Of a DNA stretch of 64,000 nt, positions 58,728 through 64,000 are shown piece after piece; position 1 is the stretch's first letter; each line of letters begins with the position of its first letter. The position numbers and the translations under genes are program-made. A model generated the notes under the pieces. The model ran no database searches, had not been told where the DNA came from, and was given only the letters and a program-made list of their open reading frames with translations. This stretch comes from Poa pratensis (taxonomy: Eukaryota; Streptophyta; Magnoliopsida; Poales; Poaceae): positions 37,519,160 to 37,583,159 of the forward strand of contig CAMZMU010000107.1 of assembly GCA_947311845.1 (NCBI GenBank), written 5' to 3'.

Positions 58728-59674
58728 GAGCATCTCTAACAGAGCCCTTAAAACGAGCGGAAAACGAGCGGAACCTCAAAATAACTGCCGGATAAGGTTT
58801 CGAAACCTCAAAAACGCAAAGATCAGACACCTCAAAACGCGCCGACCCGTAAACCATTTTGAGGGGACCCGTGAATCTGGCCCTCGAAACCGTGAATTCG
58901 AAGATTTCGCGACCGAACTGAAGGGGCCCTGTAAACCGTGCCAGGCGTTGGCGGGCAGAACATTCAGCACCCGCCGGTGACCTTCAGCCGCGGAACTCGC
59001 CGGAGTCCGACCGTTCTTCGCCAAACTCGCAAGAAACTGGAGCCCCAGCTGGCAGCACCTGCTCGCCGGCCCCGAGGGGTCAACCACGGCTCGGCACCTG
59101 GCTGCACCGTCGTCTCCCGGCGAAGGTGCTCGCCATCGTCGCCGCACGCGCTCGACCGCTCCAAACTGCGGCTCCACTGGCAAGCGGCAACCGGCGGACA
59201 GCGGTGCAGGAACGGCGACCTGCGGCTGCGACGGCAGTGGGCGTGGCTGAGGCATGGCCATGGGGCGAAGCTGGAGGCGCAGGGCGGAGCTGGCAACGCA
59301 TCTTGTGCAGCTAGCTCAATCGATTCATTGTGCTAGCTATATCAACGATCTATGCGGATGGACGGGAGATGCTAGCTAGTTTTTTTAAATAAAAAGATGC
59401 TAGCTAGTTCAATCGATCCACTGTGCTAGCTAGCTCAATCGATCGATGCGGACGGGCGGGCGGGAGCGTTGAGTGAGGATGCGGTGTGGATGAAGAAGAA
59501 GATGGGAAAAGGGATAAGAAATATCAGGGAAATATTCTGCGCCATATTCTTTTTTGCAGTTTCGTTTTGGGTTTCTGATCTGCGCGACGACTTTTGAGCC
59601 CGCGAACCACCCAAACCACGAACCGTAAAACACGTTTGAGGTTTCGTGTTTTAAGGGCTCTGTTAGAGATGCTC
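58728..59674. mobile_element. Non-autonomous PIF/Harbinger element
   Basis: Perfect 27-bp terminal inverted repeats begin GAGCATCTCTAACAGAGCCC and continue TTAAAAC. They are flanked by TTA on both sides (58,725-58,727 and 59,675-59,677). A TTA target duplication with GAGCATCTC-type ends is typical of Harbinger/Tourist-related elements. The 947-bp interior is GC-rich at 58,960-59,330 with overlapping ORFs on both strands but no recognisable transposase. Confidence 0.85.
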
Positions 59675-59677
59675 TTA

Positions 59678-61100
59678 CCCCTATGTTAATGTGTGCCCTG
59701 TGACTGTGACTGCCGTAACCGTGGACTGGCGGGATTCGTTGCAGGGGCAGAGGTGGAGGAGGCGGTGGCTGGCTTCGTCAGGCAAGCGCAAGGCCACCAA
59801 AGTAGCCCACGCGTAGATACTACCTGTCCCCCGATTGTCATCGCCTACTGCTCTGCTTAACACCCGTTGCCGAAATTAGACGCATGAGTTCCATTTCATG
59901 AGTTTTAGAAAGTTGAATCACCTTCTGGTGCGGACTGTCAAATGTCAATGCTCTGTTAGTGGTATGATGCACAGTAACTGTTTACAGCCCTGAAACTGGG
60001 AAGTAAAATGATTCATGTGGGTTGCTTTGTACAATTCTTTCAGATATGACGCCCAATTGCCTATTTCAAGAAAAATTTCTTGTTAGGGTCTGGAGAAGTA
60101 CTGTCCGAAAAGGAGATACGGCGCGCGGGAATGGCAACGTCATGTTCACTTTGCTTAAGATGGTGGCCGATGATAGTGGTTGTGGGCGTGTCTGTGGAGT
60201 GGGCATCCAAGATGCCGCGATAGATGGGAAGGCATGAGGTATGCATTTGAAGCAACTGCAGGAAGAAGTTAGAACAATTATTTTGCTAGTCCGATTGTGG
60301 ACTACCAAATGTGGCTTGTTTTCCCTCTAAAAATGAGTGAAATGAATTGAAACGTCGAACAAACAATGTTGTAGCAACTAGCAAATGCTTAGATAAGTTC
60401 ACCCTGATTCTTGGTCCAACTGTATCTAGTGTGAGTCTTGTGACATTACACTCTGACATTAGCATCTAAAGCAAGAAAAGAGGGACATTTCTATATTCTC
60501 ATGAAATCTTACTATCTGTTCTGTGATTGTTGTTGTGACGGGTAACTCCTTCTTTTGCAAATAGAATTAATCAATTTGTTTTCCTCATAATGCAGATTGT
60601 TCCTAAAGAAATTCACCTGTCAGGTGATCAAGTCATTTTACATCTTGTGCGTTCCAAGTTTTGCAGCTTGTCCAGTAATGTGATTCAGATAAGTATTATC
60701 CTGAAATCTGCAGCCCAGTGAATTATTATCATGTGCAAGTGTGCATGATGTTTAACTGCTGGTTATCTATCTTGTACCATTTAGCTTGGGCTACCTTCCA
60801 GATGGCGATAAAAGCAATTACTTTACTTAGGTAACCTGAGCTTGCACTACCTTCCAGATAGGGATAAAAGCAATTACTGTACCCAGGTAACCTGAGCTTG
60901 CACTGCAAGCTAGAAGTTTATGGGATTGGTGCCAACAAGGTACCTAATGTCCAAACGATCAAGCGACCAAATCGCAGCCTTGATGGGGTTTCTGAACTTT
61001 GTCACCTAGACAGCCCCAACGTTGACCAAAGGAGTTTGCAACAGGATATGAATGAAATTTCACCGTATGCAAATATGTACAGACTATAGAATCGGGCGCT
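59678..61100 (+). other. Possible unrecognised multi-exon gene or its remnants
   Basis: Several exon-like pieces lie in one orientation: TTGCAG|GGGCAG at about 59,745 opening a frame AEVEEAVAGFVRQAQG to a stop near 59,860; TTTCAG at about 60,041 before a frame running to 60,237; a piece with IVPKEIHLSGDQVILHLVRS at 60,597-60,680; and an ORF 60,898-61,089 with KLEVYGIGANKVPNVQTIKR. I do not recognise the protein, and frames do not obviously join. A tandem duplication of about 60 bp (60,784-60,843 and 60,844-60,905, sharing TACCTTCCAGAT) precedes the last piece. It could be a decayed gene. Confidence 0.25.
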
Positions 61101-62311
61101 AAGTCTTTCTGGGAATGTGCAGAACCAAATATAGGAAAATCTTCAATTGGCTCTTGATCAAAAAATAATAATCAAGGCGAGAGATGTTCTACATGTGACA
61201 ACATCATTGAAATTATCTGTCCTTTTGGCTGCGTGAGCAGTGAATCGGCATTCACTTTGTATTCACGCTAAGGGTTTTCTATCAGCTGGGATACACTGGT
61301 CAGGTTCTATCAAAATTGGCAAGATTTTTGCTGTTTGCAAAGGGCAGTCTGCACAGCACAAGCATCAAGGTTGAGGGATAATTATAATGCCTATGCTCTG
61401 GACTATTTGGCTTTCTCATAACTGGAAAGTTTCTGAATTCTGATGATGTTATCAACCCACACCAAAACAATCAGAACATGAGTTCACGGAGGGAAAACAG
61501 AAGAAAAGCATTAGTTGAAAAATGGATTGACTGAGTTCTGTTGAGTTCCTGTGCTAGGTCATTTTGTTGCAGTCATGTTGCTCTTTCTTTTGGTCTCTTT
61601 TTTTTTTATCTCCTTTGTATCATGTGTGAACCATGGCTGTAAAAAACTTCCGAGTTCTCTCGGCTTTCAATAAAATGATCTTAGTTGCAATGAGGCTCTA
61701 CAATTTTGGGACTCAACATGTTTCTGTTCCTGCTCGATCTAAGTATTGCATTACATTGTACGAATCGTGTGGTGCTGAATCACTACTGGTTGAAACTTTT
61801 AGTTACTAGGAAGGAACTTTTAATGTAATAGTTAGCTGAAACGAATCAAATTATCGTCAATTGTTAGTTTTTCTTGACTTGACACATGTTGCCAGTTTGA
61901 AGCAAGTCTGGTTTGGTAATTTCTCACCAAGCTGTGTCAAGCTTGGGTCTATTTGACACTGAAAGGATAACGCTTGGCCATTCATTGTGTTTGCACAGCT
62001 ACTAATCATAATTTTAAATGGAACTCCATATCTTATAGTCATACTGGCAGAGAGACTTGAATTGTCTGAAATAGGAGTATATAGTAAGTAAACAAACCAC
62101 AATAATTATAACTAGAACTATTATATGGAACGTTACAAAAGATGCAAGAACCAATTGTAACCCCAAAGTCAGGAGCTAAAGTTTGAATATTTCTAAATCA
62201 TTACAGCACATTTCTCACATTGGCTGAAAATGGAAGAATAAGATCTACTAATAAACTCCTAAACTTTCAGATGCTAACTATTGTATCCAAATTCTGATCA
62301 TCTTCTAAGTA
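61101..62311. other. Intergenic DNA and 3' side of the NAC gene
   Basis: No gene is supported. The ORF at 61,857-62,102 has no features. The last few hundred bases probably include the 3' UTR of the minus-strand NAC gene. Confidence 0.5.
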
Positions 62312-63412
62312 TTATATTTTGTGTGTCTTCAGAGATGTGATCAGGGAGCAGCGATCGAATTGCAAAAATCCATTCCGCTGCAAAAGGGAACCGGTGCCGC
62401 CGTCATCAGGGAGCAGGTGCATCATGGAATTGTAGTTGTCACCGAAGAAGTCTTCCTTCACTGGTGAATTTGGTGCGGGAAGGGATGGAACCTGGAGCAG
62501 CTGCATCATGGAATAGGACTTGTCACCGTCCTTGACTGGTGAAGTTGGCGCGGGAAGGGACTGATTTGGTGCCGGAGCAGAGAGCGTGCCGCAGGACTGG
62601 TCACCGCCAAGAACGGCGATCGGATTTGGAAACGGGAGCTGCTGCCTCAGGGTATCAGATTTCTCGGCAAGAAATGCTTCATGGGTCAGCAGATTCAGTG
62701 CGGGAGCGGAAGGAAACAGCAGTTGCCGTCTTACAGGAGAAGAATCGCCCATGGGGGTCTTCATGATCTTGCGCGCAGACGCGGACAGGGATGACGGAGA
62801 GGAATCAGTGCGCTCGCGATCTGCAGCCTTCCTCTTGCGCGCCGCGGACGCGTTGCTCTTGCACGCGGATGCCGATGACGAAGCCTTGGAGGCCGATTTG
62901 AGGAACTGAGGGCTGCGGTAGATCTTGCAAAGAACGATTCTTGGTTCGCCACCGTCGGCTTCTTGATCCAGGCTGAACTCCACCATCAGCCACTCCGGCT
63001 TCTTGCCCTTCACCTTGGGCTTGGGCGTGTAGGTGAACCTGTCGAGGCGGCCGACGGGCCGGCCATCCACGGGGTCGAGGACCGTCTCCCCCCTCTCTGA
63101 TTTCCAGGTCCCCTTGCCGCCGCCGACGATCCGGGACTTGCGGCCGTCGCGGGCAATCTTGGGCTTCTCGGCGCAGAAAAAGTACCAGTTCGGGCTCTCG
63201 CCGAAGGACCTCGGCGATCCGGCCTGGTAGCCCGAGGTGAGCGCCTCTGGATCGTCGCGGTAGACGTCCGTCTCGAAGAAGAAATGCCGGGTGGCGGCAG
63301 GGAGCGGCGACCCGGCGAGCTTCGGGAGGAGGTACTGCATCACGAGCTCGTGGTTCTGTGGGTAGAAGGAGCTTCCTGGCGTGGGCTGCTGGGGAGAAGC
63401 TGGCGACGCCAT
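62312..63412 (-). CDS. NAC-domain transcription factor, divergent intronless type
   Basis: An uninterrupted ORF of 366 residues. The NAC domain spans about residues 12-167. A degenerate subdomain A, GSSFYPQNHELVMQYLLPKL, replaces the usual GFRFHPTDEEL. It is followed by a PEALTSGY region, NWYFFCAEKPK (subdomain C), SRIVGGGKGTWKSE (subdomain D, DNA contact), and EWLMVEFSLD with VLCKIYRSP (subdomain E). A Ser/Ala-rich segment with KRKA and other basic clusters (about 180-215) may be a nuclear signal. The C-terminus has repeated (S/N)QSLPAPTSPVK-like and (Y/N)SMMxLL motifs. Canonical NAC genes have introns in the domain; their absence and the altered subdomain A fit a grass-expanded, fast-evolving clade. 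The start at 63,412 gives a complete domain. Confidence 0.88.
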   Translation of the reverse strand: MASPASPQQPTPGSSFYPQNHELVMQYLLPKLAGSPLPAATRHFFFETDVYRDDPEALTSGYQAGSPRSFGESPNWYFFCAEKPKIARDGRKSRIVGGGKGTWKSERGETVLDPVDGRPVGRLDRFTYTPKPKVKGKKPEWLMVEFSLDQEADGGEPRIVLCKIYRSPQFLKSASKASSSASACKSNASAARKRKAADRERTDSSPSSLSASARKIMKTPMGDSSPVRRQLLFPSAPALNLLTHEAFLAEKSDTLRQQLPFPNPIAVLGGDQSCGTLSAPAPNQSLPAPTSPVKDGDKSYSMMQLLQVPSLPAPNSPVKEDFFGDNYNSMMHLLPDDGGTGSLLQRNGFLQFDRCSLITSLKTHKI

Positions 63413-64000
63413 GGAGATGGGCTGCGATTGCGAGCGCGCGCGAGCAGCTAGGGTTTGGAAGTTGGAACTCAGATTTGGGGCGGGGGCAAAGCGCGGGTGA
63501 AGACGGAGGAGAAAGCAGATTTGGGGCGGGAGGCAGGGATCGATCCGGATTGGGGCCTGGTGAGTTTATTTTTCTAGCCCACCAAAAATATAGTCTTCGT
63601 TTAGTCCCTGTTGGAATTATTGGCCCAACCCATCACGTCCACCTCTTACCATATTATTTTGGAAATTTTCAGAAACAGGCTTTCGCCCGGATATTTAAAA
63701 CGGGTAGTGGGTGAACAAATTTCCAAATGTAAAAAAAAATCAAAATAATTTTTTTGCATGTACTCCAATACATTTCAAGTCAGCCAAAAAAGTTACGCGA
63801 AGAAAAAACTTTATTTGCAACCTGTGCAAAAAAGACAAATTCGGAAATACCGAAATGTATATATACGTGTCAAAATTTTGTTTTTTTTGTACAGGTTGCT
63901 AAAAAAGTTTTTTCACCATTCCAATTTTTGTGCTAAGACATCACGTTGTAATGTACATTCGAAATTGTTTCTAAATTTTTTTGACATTATGAAAAAAAAC
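63413..64000. other. Upstream region of the NAC gene and window edge
   Basis: The GC-rich stretch to about 63,560 is probably the promoter/leader of the minus-strand NAC gene; no TATA box is obvious. Beyond 63,660 the DNA is AT-rich with A-runs and no supported gene. Confidence 0.45.

Noticed and set aside
58776..59336. ORFs up to 161 codons on both strands in the Harbinger interior
   Set aside because: They overlap in opposite directions in GC-rich DNA, and none resembles a Harbinger transposase or its Myb-like partner.

Overview
The window is plant nuclear DNA, almost certainly from a grass of the Pooideae and most likely the Triticeae (wheat, barley or Aegilops type). The basis is intron-rich genes with GC-rich first exons, abundant Stowaway MITEs with the CTCCCTCCGT end, hAT, Harbinger, Helitron, LINE and LTR elements, and a monocot-type NAC gene. 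It contains no prokaryotic operons, CRISPR arrays or phage genes.

Layout. Positions 1-5,000: LTR-like DNA, a GC-rich block without a clear gene, and a probable Helitron. 5,162-5,920 (-): an F-box/DUF295 gene with a clipped C-terminus. 9,150-10,721 (+): an AP2/ERF (DREB-type) gene split inside its DNA-binding domain by a 1.04-kb hAT element. About 11,430-13,100 (-): a decayed LINE. 13,470-15,050: a strand-asymmetric array built on GGAACCATTTT, with GGCGCC-rich ends and a tRNA-like box pair. 15,250-20,450 (+): a nine-exon WVD2-LIKE 7/TPX2-family gene with a one-base frameshift. 23,435-25,936 (+): a two-exon DUF6821 membrane protein. 29,100-33,885: a young non-autonomous LTR retrotransposon with both LTRs. 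35,315-35,629 (-): MOCS2A/CNX7. 36,093-37,462 (+): APO3, divergent from MOCS2A, with a LINE just downstream. 39,329-39,401 (-): tRNA-Lys(UUU). 40,330-44,700: gypsy-derived DNA with a Transposase_28 antisense ORF and an LTR. 45,185-51,811 (+): a complete CLC-c-type chloride/proton antiporter gene. 55,633-56,684 (+): a type-A response regulator with a hydrophobic C-terminal tail. 58,728-59,674: a Harbinger element, perhaps inside an intron. 62,312-63,412 (-): a divergent NAC transcription factor.

The genes are unrelated housekeeping, transport and regulatory genes separated by transposons. They do not form a cluster or pathway. Exon boundaries were placed by hand from GT/AG signals and frame continuity. 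For CLC, the response regulator, DUF6821 and APO3 the exon lengths sum to a whole number of codons. For the WVD2-like gene they miss by exactly one base, which localises the frameshift.

I saw no convincing undescribed multi-gene system. The most interesting signals are: (1) the hAT insertion in the AP2/ERF gene, whose 8-bp target duplication supplies a splice donor and acceptor that would remove the element exactly; (2) a triplicated 3' splice site in intron 1 of the WVD2-like gene; (3) the GGAACC array element; (4) the response regulator with a predicted membrane tail; and (5) an LTR flanked on one side by an antisense gypsy ORF and on the other by a primer-binding-like site.
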